Positions 35,179 to 43,679 of a stretch of DNA of 64,000 bases are shown in pieces. The translations under genes and the position numbers were made by a program. The notes under the pieces were generated by a model. The model saw nothing but the letters and a program-made list of their open reading frames with translations, was not told the origin of the DNA and made no database searches. Source of the stretch: LSCE01 sp050485425 (GTDB lineage Bacteria; Pseudomonadota; Gammaproteobacteria; Nitrococcales; Aquisalimonadaceae); the NCBI GenBank assembly GCA_050485425.1, contig JBJHBJ010000017.1, positions 8,260 to 72,259 on the forward strand, given 5' to 3'. The stretch's first letter is position 1; every line of letters starts with the position of its first letter.

Positions 35179-36197
35179 ACATACTGGTTACCGGAGGCAC
35201 CGGCTTCACCGGCAAGGCGCTCGTGGAGCGTTTGCTGTCGCTCGGTCATACCGTGACCGCGATGGATTACAAGGAGGGACTCAAGACCGACGAACTCCGC
35301 GCCAGGGGTGCGAACGTCATCATCGGTTCCGTGACCGACATGCCGCTGGTTCGACAGGCAGTGAAGGGCGTGGAGGTGGTCTTCCACCTGGCAGCGGCAT
35401 TCCGCGAGATGAACGTGCCCCAGACCTATTACGATGACGTCAACGTGCAGGGGACGCGCAACATGCTGGAAGCCTCGCAGCGCGGGGATGTGCGGCGCTT
35501 CATCTACTGCAGTACCTGCGGCGTTCACGGCAACGTCGACCATCCGCCCGCGAATGAAACGGCGCCCATCCAGCCTGCCGACTACTACCAGAAAACCAAA
35601 TACGATGCGGAACCTATCGTTGCAGAGTACTTCCGCAAGGGACTGAAAACGGTGATTTTCCGGCCGGCCGCCATCTACGGCCCCGGCGACCCGGAACGGT
35701 TCTTTCTGATCTACAAGCGCGTGGCCTCGGGAACGTTCCCGATGTTCGGTCCGGGAAAGACGCTGTACCACCCGCTGTATATCGACAACCTGGTGGATGC
35801 CTTCCTGCTGGCCATGGAGGATGGGAAAGGGGACGGCGAGGCCTACCTGATCGCCGACGAGCACTACGTCAGCATTGAAGAGCTCGTTCGTGCCGTTGCC
35901 AGATCGCTGGGAACGGAGGTTCGCATTCCGCACTATCCCGTGTGGCCGGTCGTAGTGGCCGGGCACGTCTGTGAGAAGGTATGCCGCCCCTTCGGCGTCA
36001 CACCACCGATCTTTCCCCGTCGGGTCGACTGGTACCGGCAAAACCGCGCCTTCGATATCTCCAAGGCCCGGCGGGAACTGGGCTATGCACCCGCCGTCGG
36101 TCTGGACGAGGGCTTGAGGCGTACTGCGGAATGGTACCGGAAGGAAGGCTACCTGGAACCGCCAGCGGTTCGCCACCGCAGGGTCGACGCGGCATGA
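35175..36197 (+). CDS. NAD-dependent epimerase/dehydratase (extended SDR)
   Basis: A 340-residue extended SDR. The Rossmann motif is LVTGGTGFTGKAL at the N-terminus. FHLAAAF follows, then YCSTCGVHG containing the catalytic Ser/Thr, then the YQKTKYDAE YxxxK motif, FRPAAIYGPGDPERFF and YHPLYIDNLVDAFLLAM. Close relatives act on nucleotide sugars or on steroid-like substrates, and sequence alone does not say which. It is translated with the upstream methyltransferase and converges with the GMC gene 13 bp away. Confidence 0.87.
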   Translation: MNILVTGGTGFTGKALVERLLSLGHTVTAMDYKEGLKTDELRARGANVIIGSVTDMPLVRQAVKGVEVVFHLAAAFREMNVPQTYYDDVNVQGTRNMLEASQRGDVRRFIYCSTCGVHGNVDHPPANETAPIQPADYYQKTKYDAEPIVAEYFRKGLKTVIFRPAAIYGPGDPERFFLIYKRVASGTFPMFGPGKTLYHPLYIDNLVDAFLLAMEDGKGDGEAYLIADEHYVSIEELVRAVARSLGTEVRIPHYPVWPVVVAGHVCEKVCRPFGVTPPIFPRRVDWYRQNRAFDISKARRELGYAPAVGLDEGLRRTAEWYRKEGYLEPPAVRHRRVDAA

Positions 36198-36210
36198 GAG
36201 GCCTGTCCGG

Positions 36211-37767
36211 CTACAGCACCTGCCGGTGCAGGTAGTCGGCGGTCCGGAGCGACAACGCCGCAATGGTAAGGGTCGGGCTGGAACAGCCGGCGGTCGGAAA
36301 CAGGCTGCTGCCCGCGATATAGAGGTTGTCCAGATCGTGACAGCGTCCCCAGCGGTCGCAGACACTCGCGGCGGCATCATGCCCCATGCGTGTCGCTCCC
36401 ATCAGATGGTTCTGGATGCATCCGTAGTCTGACTGATGGACATCCCGCGCCCGCAACTGCTCGAAGATGCGGTGCGCCACGCCGGCGCCCATGTCCAGCG
36501 CCCGCCGGTCGAAATCGCTGAACCGCATGTCCACCACCGGGATCGGGTCGCCGAAGTTGTCCTGTGCCCGGCGGCTGAGCCGCACCCGGTTCTCCGGCAG
36601 CGGCAACATGTCTCCCTTTACATGGATATCCAGATGCTGGCCATGCTGCTCTCTGACGTGAGAGAGGAGATCAACGCCCCAGAGCTTTGATTTCGAGGCT
36701 ATTTCAGACGGATGCTCACCGGCGTTCGGATCCGGCGACAACATGATATTGCCCGTGTCGGGCAGCAGCTCGTGCTGGTAAAGAGCCCAGCAGTTCGTCG
36801 TATGGTAGCCGTTTCGATGCGGGCCCAGTTTTTCCGGGAGGCGGCCCTTGACGATGATCCGCGGGTGGCTCATGTAGTTTCGGCCCACCATGCCGGAGGA
36901 ATTCGCCAGGCCATCGGGATAATCGGTACTTGCGGAGAGCAGCAGCAGTCGCGGAATCTCGACCCCGCCGCCGGCCAGTACGAAGCATCGGGCCGACTGC
37001 TCGCGGTCAAGACCGTTTCGGTCCACGTAGCGCACCCGGGCCACGCGGCGACGGCCGTCGGTGACAAGGCGCCTGACATGCGCCTCGGGGCGAACCTCCA
37101 GCCTGCCGGTGGTTTCGGCCCGGTCAACGTGATGCAGCGCGGAATAGCGCGCCCCGATCGGGCACATCGGGATGCAGGTCGAGAACACCGCGCATGGCGG
37201 GCGGCCGTCGTGAGGCCTGGAATTGATGGCGACGGTATTCGCACCGATCGGCAACCCCAGCGCCTCGAATGCCGGAACAATGAACTCCCGCTCCGCGTAG
37301 CTGATGTCAAACGCCGGCAGGGGGAATGGTCCGCTGCGGGGAGGGTGGCCGGGAGCATCACCACCGGAGACGCCGAGCTGGCGTTCCGCCTCCATGTACC
37401 AGGGTTCGATCTCCTCATAGTCCAGCGGCCAGTCCACCGCGACCCCGTGTGCGGATTGCATCCGGAAGTCGCCGGGCTGCAGCCGCTGGGCGTTCCCGTT
37501 CCAGTGCAGTGTGGTGCCACCGACCGCCTTGATCCGGTTGCGGTTCAATCCCAGGCTCGGGCGGGCGTTATCCTCGTAATGGTCCCGCTCCTCGCGATAC
37601 CAGGGCCAGGGATCGCCCCCGCGCTGCAGACGTGCATAACGTTCCATGTCGGGGTACGTGAATCGTGGCCCGGTGTCCAGCATGACCACATCATGCCCCG
37701 CCTCGGCGAGGTACCACGCCGCCAGTGCGCCGGCCACGCCGGCCCCCACCACGCACACATCAGCCAT
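36211..37767 (-). CDS. GMC-family FAD oxidoreductase (gluconate-dehydrogenase large-subunit type)
   Basis: The 518-residue flavoprotein starts with an FAD-binding VCVVGAGVAGALAAWYLAEAG and ends with the GMC C-terminal region DNLYIAGSSLFPTAGCSSPTLTIAAL. Between them are GGTTLHWNGNAQRL, CIPMCPIGARYS and CFVLAGGGVEIPRLLLLS, as in membrane-bound gluconate or sorbitol dehydrogenases. No signal peptide is present. The usual way out for this class is co-export with a Tat-signal partner, which the overlapping upstream gene seems to encode. The ATG at 37767 overlaps that gene by 8 bp. It would oxidise a sugar or alcohol at the cell surface. Confidence 0.88.
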   Translation of the reverse strand: MADVCVVGAGVAGALAAWYLAEAGHDVVMLDTGPRFTYPDMERYARLQRGGDPWPWYREERDHYEDNARPSLGLNRNRIKAVGGTTLHWNGNAQRLQPGDFRMQSAHGVAVDWPLDYEEIEPWYMEAERQLGVSGGDAPGHPPRSGPFPLPAFDISYAEREFIVPAFEALGLPIGANTVAINSRPHDGRPPCAVFSTCIPMCPIGARYSALHHVDRAETTGRLEVRPEAHVRRLVTDGRRRVARVRYVDRNGLDREQSARCFVLAGGGVEIPRLLLLSASTDYPDGLANSSGMVGRNYMSHPRIIVKGRLPEKLGPHRNGYHTTNCWALYQHELLPDTGNIMLSPDPNAGEHPSEIASKSKLWGVDLLSHVREQHGQHLDIHVKGDMLPLPENRVRLSRRAQDNFGDPIPVVDMRFSDFDRRALDMGAGVAHRIFEQLRARDVHQSDYGCIQNHLMGATRMGHDAAASVCDRWGRCHDLDNLYIAGSSLFPTAGCSSPTLTIAALSLRTADYLHRQVL

Positions 37768-38425
37768 GGCGACCGCTCCGGTCCGGAGGAAGGGCCGCTG
37801 CCGCGGGGTCTCCCGGCATTCCGGGCCATGTGTCCGTGTTCCCGACCAGTTTCCAGCCCAGCAGAGAGGTGAAAATGGCGGCAATGAGATCTTCCCGCAG
37901 CGTGAAGAGAAGGTGCCGCGCTTCCCGCTGGCGAAAACGCTGCCATGCCCCTGCCGGCCGCATGGCGTGATAGCGGTCGCGGCTGGGATCTCCGAGCCGG
38001 CTGATCAGGGCCAGTTGCCGGTCTGGCGGAAGTTCCGGGAAAGACGCCGCATCGCCGGTCTCCCGCGCCCGGAGATCGAGCTGTTCACTGGCCTGGACAT
38101 ACAGCGGCAGCAGCCCGTCCTCGGCAGTGCGCGCCGCCGCCCATCGTCGTACGATCCGGTGAAGTTCCTGCCGCTGATCAGGGTCAGCCGGCGGATACAG
38201 CAGCTCCGCCAAGGCCAGCACGGTAGCCATGGCCTCCGGCGGCAGTACCCCGGTTCCGTGCTCCACGGAAACCCCGTACAGCCGGTCATATGCGGGGAAG
38301 AGCAAACGCCTTGCCATCCCTTCCCGGCGCGGCCAGACAGCCTGGTAGCCGATCACGGCACCCGCCGCACCGGCCGCCAGCGCGGCCAGCATCATTCTTC
38401 GGGACCAGCCACCGCGAGACCGCAT
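37760..38425 (-). CDS. Gluconate 2-dehydrogenase subunit 3-like protein
   Basis: The 221-residue protein has an N-terminal Tat-like signal, GWSRRMMLAALAAGAAGAVIG, and a gluconate_2-dh3-type alpha-helical body (LALAELLYPPADP, then FRQREARHLLFTLREDLIAAIFTSLLGWKLVGNTDTWPGMPGDP). In known enzymes this subunit carries the flavoprotein across the membrane. A third, cytochrome c subunit is normally encoded alongside, but none is seen here. GGAGG sits 6 bp before the ATG at 38425. A GTG six bases upstream is too close to it. Operator copy E lies upstream. Confidence 0.85.
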   Translation of the reverse strand: MRSRGGWSRRMMLAALAAGAAGAVIGYQAVWPRREGMARRLLFPAYDRLYGVSVEHGTGVLPPEAMATVLALAELLYPPADPDQRQELHRIVRRWAAARTAEDGLLPLYVQASEQLDLRARETGDAASFPELPPDRQLALISRLGDPSRDRYHAMRPAGAWQRFRQREARHLLFTLREDLIAAIFTSLLGWKLVGNTDTWPGMPGDPAAAALPPDRSGRHG

Positions 38426-38482
38426 ATCCACCCTCCGTCTCGGCGTTTTTCTGATTTACCGTAGCGTTGCACCCCCCGTGTG

Positions 38483-38502
38483 TATGTTCGTTAACGTACA
38501 GA
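38483..38502. promoter_or_regulatory. Putative Crp/Fnr-type operator, copy E (divergent promoter)
   Basis: The sequence tatgttcgttaacgtacaga lies between the leftward oxidoreductase pair and the rightward GlpD-led operon. TACGAT at 38522-38527 (rightward) and TACGGT at 38463-38458 (leftward) both have centres exactly 32 bp from the dyad. This is the clearest two-way class II arrangement in the window. Confidence 0.7.
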
Positions 38503-38565
38503 TCCCGTGTCCGCCCCCCGATACGATCGCTTCAACAGTGTTAACGACATGTAGCGGGGACCTCG

Positions 38566-40275
38566 ATGAGGCGGCAGCCGGAGCAGCTATCCAACATGCG
38601 TTTTGATGTTGCCGTGATCGGCGGCGGCATCTACGGTGCCTGTATTGCCCGGGACGCCGCGCTGCGGGGGTTGAGTGTCGCCCTGATTGACCGGGGCGAC
38701 TTCGGCTCCGGCACAACCCACCAGTCCCTGAAAATCATCCATGGCGGATTCCGTTACCTGCAGAGCATGGATCTCCGGCGGCTCAGGGAATCGGTGCATG
38801 AGCAACGCTACTGGCTGTGGGCGGTCCCGCACAACGTCCGGCCCATGAAATGCGTGTTGCCGGCCGAATCCCACGGGGTCCGGCGCGCGCTGCCCATGGC
38901 TGCTGCGTTGAAGGCCTACGCCTTGCTTGGCTGGGATCGCAACCAGGGCCTGCTGCCCGAACGCCGCCTGCCCCCCGGGGCTTTGCTCTCCAGCGAGGCC
39001 ATGCATGCCCATGCGCCGCAAGCCGACGCGGCGTTGTGGGAACTGGGCGGCGTCATGTGGTACGACGCCCAGGTTCAGGATGCCGACCGCCTGCTCCTGT
39101 CCTGCGTTCAGGATGCAGTGGACGCCGGTGCCGTTGCGGTGAACTACGTGGAAGCGCAGGAACTGAGCCTCGGGAACCGCTCGGTCCGGGGCGTGCGCTG
39201 CAAGGATCGCGAATCCGGGCTGACGTTCGAGATCGATGCCCGGGTCACGGTTAATGCCTGCGGGCCTCTCGCCGCCGGTTTCCTGAACCGTCATGGCGAT
39301 CTGCTGGCGGCGTACGGTCGGCACGGGGGGCGAACCCGGCTGGCCAGGTGCACGAACATCGTGGTGCGTGATCTCGGCATGGATGTGGCTTTCGGCATCA
39401 ATGCCGCGGCCCTGCCTGGCCAGCCGAAGCGCGCGCTGTTCGTCACTCCCTGGCGGGGGTGCTCCGTGGTGGGTACGAGCAACCATGCCTGCGACGGGGA
39501 AAGCGGGGCTGCCGGCGAGGGCGACGTGCGTTTTCTGGTGGACGCCGTCAATGCCGCGCTGCCCGGCGCCGGCCTGGGGACCGACGACGTGCTCTACCGG
39601 TATACCGGGCTGATGCCTGCCGAAGGGGGCAGCGGCCGCAATGTGGAACTGGCGAGTCGCGGCCGGCTGATCGACCATCAAGCGACCGACCGTGTGGACA
39701 ACCTCATCACCGTCATAGGCGAGAAACTGACCACGGCACGCCGTATGGCGGAACGGGTAGTCGATCTCGTGCTCGGCAAGCTGGGGCTGTCGCAACGCCC
39801 ATGCACCGCCGCCGTCAGGCGGTTACCCGGCGGCGATGGCTTCACCACCATGGCGGAGCTGGAGCGCAGGGCATGCCGCGAGCACCGTCTCAGACCCGGT
39901 CAGGCCCTGCGCGAACTGCTGGAAAGCTACGGAACATCGTACCCGCAGGTTCTGTGGTCAGGGGACTTCGACCTCCGAAGCCACGCCGCTCCGGGCTGGG
40001 AACGGCTTTTCCAGCGTCGCAGCCTGCACGCCATCCGGCATGAGATGGCGATCCACCTCGAGGACCTGGTGTATCGCCGCTCAGACCTGCTGGCCCGCGG
40101 CCTGTTGTCGGCCCCGCTGCTGGGCTGGGCCGCCACCCTGATGGCCGGGGAACTGGGCTGGAGCGAGCAGCGCAGACGGGAGGAACTGGAGCAGATCCTG
40201 CTCGCACACCCGCGCCTGCGAGCGCCCACGGCACCATGCGCCGGGCAGCGTCATCCGGGAAGGGTGCTGCCATGA
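38566..40275 (+). CDS. GlpD-like FAD-dependent glycerol-3-phosphate dehydrogenase/oxidase
   Basis: The 569-residue protein begins with the FAD motif VAVIGGGIYGACIARDAALRG and the GlpD signature RGDFGSGTTHQSLKIIHGGFRYLQ. RYTGLMPAEGG follows, and the ITVIGEKLTTARRMAE segment near the end of the FAD domain. The C-terminal part is alpha-helical. Family members oxidise sn-glycerol-3-phosphate to DHAP at the inner membrane. Housekeeping glpD is usually near glpF/K, whereas this copy leads a glycan operon, so a glycerol-phosphate or related decoration pathway is possible. The ATG at 38566 follows GGGGACC. The ATG at 38596 is an alternative. It overlaps the next gene as ATGA. Confidence 0.85.
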   Translation: MRRQPEQLSNMRFDVAVIGGGIYGACIARDAALRGLSVALIDRGDFGSGTTHQSLKIIHGGFRYLQSMDLRRLRESVHEQRYWLWAVPHNVRPMKCVLPAESHGVRRALPMAAALKAYALLGWDRNQGLLPERRLPPGALLSSEAMHAHAPQADAALWELGGVMWYDAQVQDADRLLLSCVQDAVDAGAVAVNYVEAQELSLGNRSVRGVRCKDRESGLTFEIDARVTVNACGPLAAGFLNRHGDLLAAYGRHGGRTRLARCTNIVVRDLGMDVAFGINAAALPGQPKRALFVTPWRGCSVVGTSNHACDGESGAAGEGDVRFLVDAVNAALPGAGLGTDDVLYRYTGLMPAEGGSGRNVELASRGRLIDHQATDRVDNLITVIGEKLTTARRMAERVVDLVLGKLGLSQRPCTAAVRRLPGGDGFTTMAELERRACREHRLRPGQALRELLESYGTSYPQVLWSGDFDLRSHAAPGWERLFQRRSLHAIRHEMAIHLEDLVYRRSDLLARGLLSAPLLGWAATLMAGELGWSEQRRREELEQILLAHPRLRAPTAPCAGQRHPGRVLP

Positions 40276-41252
40276 CGGACCTGTCGGTCATCGTTCCCGT
40301 CTATAACGAGGAAGACAATATCAACCCGTTGCACCAGACGCTGGATGCAAATCTGCGCGATCTGGGACTGGACTACGAGATCCTGCTGGTGGACGACGGC
40401 AGCCGCGACCGCACGGTTGCCCGCATCGTCGAGCTCACGCGCCAGGATCCCCGCCTGCGTCTGGTCAAGCTGCGACGCAACTATGGCCAGACGCCTGCCA
40501 TGGCCGCCGGAATGGCAACTGCACGGGGGAGGATACTGATCACCATGGACGGGGATCTGCAGAACGATCCCGCGGATATCCCGCTGTTCCTGCAGAAGAT
40601 CGATGAAGGTTACGACCTTGTCGTCGGCTGGAGGCAGCAGCGCCAGGACAGGCTGATCAGCCGCAAGATCCCCTCCCGTATCGCCAACTGGTTGATCGGC
40701 AAGGTGACCGGCGTACCGATCCACGACAACGGGTGCTCACTGAAGGCGTATCGCGCCTCGGTCATCCGCGAGGTGCCGCTGTATTCGGAGATGCATCGAT
40801 TCATTCCCGCCATGGCATCGACGGTGGGTTGCCGGGTCGCGGAGATACCGGTTCGCCATCACGCCCGGCAGTTCGGACGATCCAAGTACGGCCTTTCCCG
40901 GGTCTACAAGGTTCTGCTGGACATGCTGGTGGTCAAGACGCTGATCTCCTTCGCATTCCGGCCGTTGCTCTGGTTTTCGTTGCTGGCCACGCCGGCGCTC
41001 CTGGCAGGAGCGCTGTTCATCGGGCTGTCCCTCTGGTCCGGAGCTGATGCCGAGGTTCCGCTCTCGCTGCCATTCGCGGCCACCGGCCTCGTGTTCTTCG
41101 CTCTGACCGCATTCCTGGCCGGCGCTGGTGCCATTGCGGAACTCCTGCTTCGCGCCAAACGCTATGCCGGCGCGGACCGGGCACTGATAACCGCCAGCAT
41201 TCTGGAACCGGCCGCGGGAGTCGGATCCGCACCAGCAGGGGAACCCCGATGA
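40272..41252 (+). CDS. DPM1/ArnC-like GT2 glycosyltransferase with two membrane helices
   Basis: A 326-residue GT2 transferase. Motifs are LSVIVPVYNEEDNI, LLVDDGSRDRT, LRRNYGQTPAMAAGMATARG, the metal/donor motif TMDGDLQNDPADIP, and GCSLKAYRA with HRFIPAMA in the acceptor part. Two hydrophobic helices near 230-290 anchor it. Such enzymes make polyprenyl-phosphate-sugars used by GT39-type transferases such as the one at 14042. It is coupled to the preceding GlpD-like and following GT2-like genes by 4-bp overlaps. Confidence 0.92.
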   Translation: MTDLSVIVPVYNEEDNINPLHQTLDANLRDLGLDYEILLVDDGSRDRTVARIVELTRQDPRLRLVKLRRNYGQTPAMAAGMATARGRILITMDGDLQNDPADIPLFLQKIDEGYDLVVGWRQQRQDRLISRKIPSRIANWLIGKVTGVPIHDNGCSLKAYRASVIREVPLYSEMHRFIPAMASTVGCRVAEIPVRHHARQFGRSKYGLSRVYKVLLDMLVVKTLISFAFRPLLWFSLLATPALLAGALFIGLSLWSGADAEVPLSLPFAATGLVFFALTAFLAGAGAIAELLLRAKRYAGADRALITASILEPAAGVGSAPAGEPR

Positions 41253-42286
41253 GCAGTGATCGAGCCCCGCCTTCGTTGCTGACGGCCATCATCGTCGTCA
41301 CCAGCCGCTATGATGATCCTCGCCGCGTTTACCATGATTACCGCGACGGGCTCGCCGGCACCGGCAGGATCGTGGAGTTCATCTACGTGCTGGATGGAGC
41401 CTATCCCGATGTTCATGAGGCCTTGCGCGAACTACAGCGCGCCGGAGAGCCGATTCGCATCATCCAGTTGAATCGGGTCTTCGGTGAGGCGGCAGCTCTC
41501 TCGGTCGCATTCCGGCAGGTGAAGTCCGGTGATATTGTCCTGTTGCCGGCTTTCCATCAGATACGTGCGGACAGCCTCCCGAGGCTGGTCGGCGGGCTGG
41601 CGGACGCCGACCTGGTGACCTCCCGCCGTTCGCCGCGCACGGATTCCCTGCTCAACCGACTCCAGACCCGGCTGTTTGCCGGGATCGTGCGCCTGCTCAC
41701 CCGAACCCAGTTCAGCGACCTCGGAAGCAATGCACGCGCGCTGCGTTTCCGCGTGGCTCAGGAAGTCATGCTGTACGGGGATCAGCACCGTTTCCTGCCG
41801 ATACTGGCCGTGAACCAGGGGTTTCGGGTCTCGGAGCTGCCGCTGCCGCAATCACCGGCAGACCACTCCCTGCGGGTCTATTCGCCCGGTACCTATCTGC
41901 GCCGCTTCATCGACCTGCTGACGGTGTTCTTCATCACCAAATTCACCCGTCGGCCGATGCGGTTCTACGGGCTGATCGGCTCGGGTACCGCCGGACTGGG
42001 CGGCATCTACATGGGGTATCTGGTGTTCCAGAGACTGTTCATGGACACCCCCCTGGGTGACCGACCCGCCTTGCTGCTGGCCGCACTGCTGGTCGTGCTT
42101 GGTGTTCAGATCTTTTCCATGGGACTGATTGGCGAGCTGATCATTTACGCCAACGCCCGGCAAATGAACGACTACGCGGTGGAAGCGGTGATCGAGAACG
42201 GGAAACCGCTCCGGCAGAACGAAGAGAGCGCGACCGGAACGGATGCTCCGGCGCCGTTGCGGACCGGTAGCGGAGCCGGGGCCTGA
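41249..42286 (+). CDS. GT2-like protein with altered catalytic motifs
   Basis: The 345-residue protein aligns along its length with the preceding GT2: VVTSRYDDPRRVYHDY for the N-terminal strand, LNRVFGEAAALSVAFRQVKSGD for the donor helix, and LGSNARALRFRV plus HRFLPILAVNQGFRV in the acceptor half, with two C-terminal membrane helices. The key acidic motifs are changed. The VDDGS position reads VLDGAYPD, and the DGDLQNDP position reads PAFHQIRAD, losing the DxD metal site. It may be an inactive partner subunit of the intact neighbour, or use another mechanism. It overlaps that gene by 4 bp. Confidence 0.82.
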   Translation: MSSDRAPPSLLTAIIVVTSRYDDPRRVYHDYRDGLAGTGRIVEFIYVLDGAYPDVHEALRELQRAGEPIRIIQLNRVFGEAAALSVAFRQVKSGDIVLLPAFHQIRADSLPRLVGGLADADLVTSRRSPRTDSLLNRLQTRLFAGIVRLLTRTQFSDLGSNARALRFRVAQEVMLYGDQHRFLPILAVNQGFRVSELPLPQSPADHSLRVYSPGTYLRRFIDLLTVFFITKFTRRPMRFYGLIGSGTAGLGGIYMGYLVFQRLFMDTPLGDRPALLLAALLVVLGVQIFSMGLIGELIIYANARQMNDYAVEAVIENGKPLRQNEESATGTDAPAPLRTGSGAGA

Positions 42287-42341
42287 GGGGCATGCGGAAA
42301 GGGTGCGTATCGACAGAACCAGAACCGTTATGAGGGTGGGT

Positions 42342-43679
42342 ATGGGTGTCGTCCTGCAGCAGAGCGGGGAGAGCCCGGCGGCCGCCCGGCACTTCGCCGG
42401 GGCCGACACGGGGTCGAAGCCCCGGGGGCAGCATGGACATCCTGTCGTGAGTACCGACAGGAAACGCCCCCGTGTGCTCCTGCTCGGCGGGGATGCCGAC
42501 TTCAATCTCGGGGATCACGCCATTCAACTCAGTCTTTGCCAGGCGATGACCAGTGCCTGCCCGCAACTCCGTGTCACTGTGGTCTCGGCCTTGCCACCCC
42601 ATCACATTGCCGATCGCCAACTGCCCGGTGCTGACACTGTGCTGCCCCGCGGTCCCCGCGGCCTGCCGGCGCAGATCCGGGCGGCCGCCGGGCATGACGC
42701 CGTCGTGATAGGGGGAGGGGGACTGCTCCAGGACGACGATAGCCGGATCAAGCTGCCTTACTGGGCGCTGCGGCTGTTGTTGATGCGCTTGTTCAATTCG
42801 ACGTTGATCGCTGTCAGCGTCGGTGCCGGACCACTGCAACGGCTGGAGAGCCGCTGGTGGGCCCGGTTGGGCGCGCGCGTGCTGGGTGAGTTGTCGGTAC
42901 GGGATCACTATGCCCGTCAATGGATGGAACAGGCGCTGGGACGCCCGGTCGCGGTCGTGCCGGACCCCGCCTTCATGTTGTCCCCGGCACCGTCCCGCGA
43001 AGGGGAACGCGTGGTCCGGCAATTGGGGATCTCGCCGTCCACGCCGCTGATCGGCGTCTCCCTCAGGGGCTGGTATCACCAGCGGGGCGGGTTTGTCCCG
43101 CACCGCTTGCGCGCCCGGTTCGGGCGGCAACGCAGGCAGGGCGGGGACGCGGCCATGGCGCTGTGGCTGACCGAGATGGAGCAAGGGCTGCAGCGCCTCG
43201 CCTCGCTGTTCGGTGCACGTTTGCTGTTCATGCCGAGCTATCCGCTGGCTCACGAAGGGGATCTGGAGGTCTGTCGGACTCTGGCAGCGCGAATGGTCGA
43301 TCACACCGCCAGCGTCGCGGTGATCCGCGATCCGCGACTGTACAAGGCGGTCTGCGGCAGGCTTCTGCTCATGATCTCCGCACGCATGCACCCCCTCATC
43401 CTTGCGGCGGGCATGGGCGTCCCCATCGTCGGCCTTGGCTACAACGGCAAGTTCCAGGGGCTGTTCGACATGCTGGGTATCACACAACGGGTGATACCTC
43501 TGGACGATTTCCGGGACCAGCGGGCATGCGCCCAGGATCTCGTCCGCATGGCGATAACCGCCGTGGAGGAGGATCGTGATCTTGCCGTCCGCTCCAGCAG
43601 GCTCGCCGGACAAACGCGAGCCGCCGTCGCGTCCATGCTTTACGGCCTGCGAACGGTCATGGAGGAAACAGGTACATGA
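42342..43679 (+). CDS. Polysaccharide pyruvyl transferase family protein
   Basis: The family adds pyruvate ketals from PEP to sugars of exopolysaccharides. The 445-residue product has RVLLLGGDADFNLGDHAIQ near the start of the conserved domain, VVIGGGGLLQDD, LIAVSVGAGPL, LSVRDHYAR, VPDPAFML, GVSLRGWYH and SARMHPLILAAGMGVPIVGLGYNGK, matching the CsaB/PS_pyruv_trans fold. The start is uncertain. The ATG at 42342 has GAGGG at 5 bp but adds an unconserved leader of about 40 residues. A GTG at 42447 would begin close to the domain. It is cytoplasmic and coupled to the next gene by ATGA. Confidence 0.87.
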   Translation: MGVVLQQSGESPAAARHFAGADTGSKPRGQHGHPVVSTDRKRPRVLLLGGDADFNLGDHAIQLSLCQAMTSACPQLRVTVVSALPPHHIADRQLPGADTVLPRGPRGLPAQIRAAAGHDAVVIGGGGLLQDDDSRIKLPYWALRLLLMRLFNSTLIAVSVGAGPLQRLESRWWARLGARVLGELSVRDHYARQWMEQALGRPVAVVPDPAFMLSPAPSREGERVVRQLGISPSTPLIGVSLRGWYHQRGGFVPHRLRARFGRQRRQGGDAAMALWLTEMEQGLQRLASLFGARLLFMPSYPLAHEGDLEVCRTLAARMVDHTASVAVIRDPRLYKAVCGRLLLMISARMHPLILAAGMGVPIVGLGYNGKFQGLFDMLGITQRVIPLDDFRDQRACAQDLVRMAITAVEEDRDLAVRSSRLAGQTRAAVASMLYGLRTVMEETGT

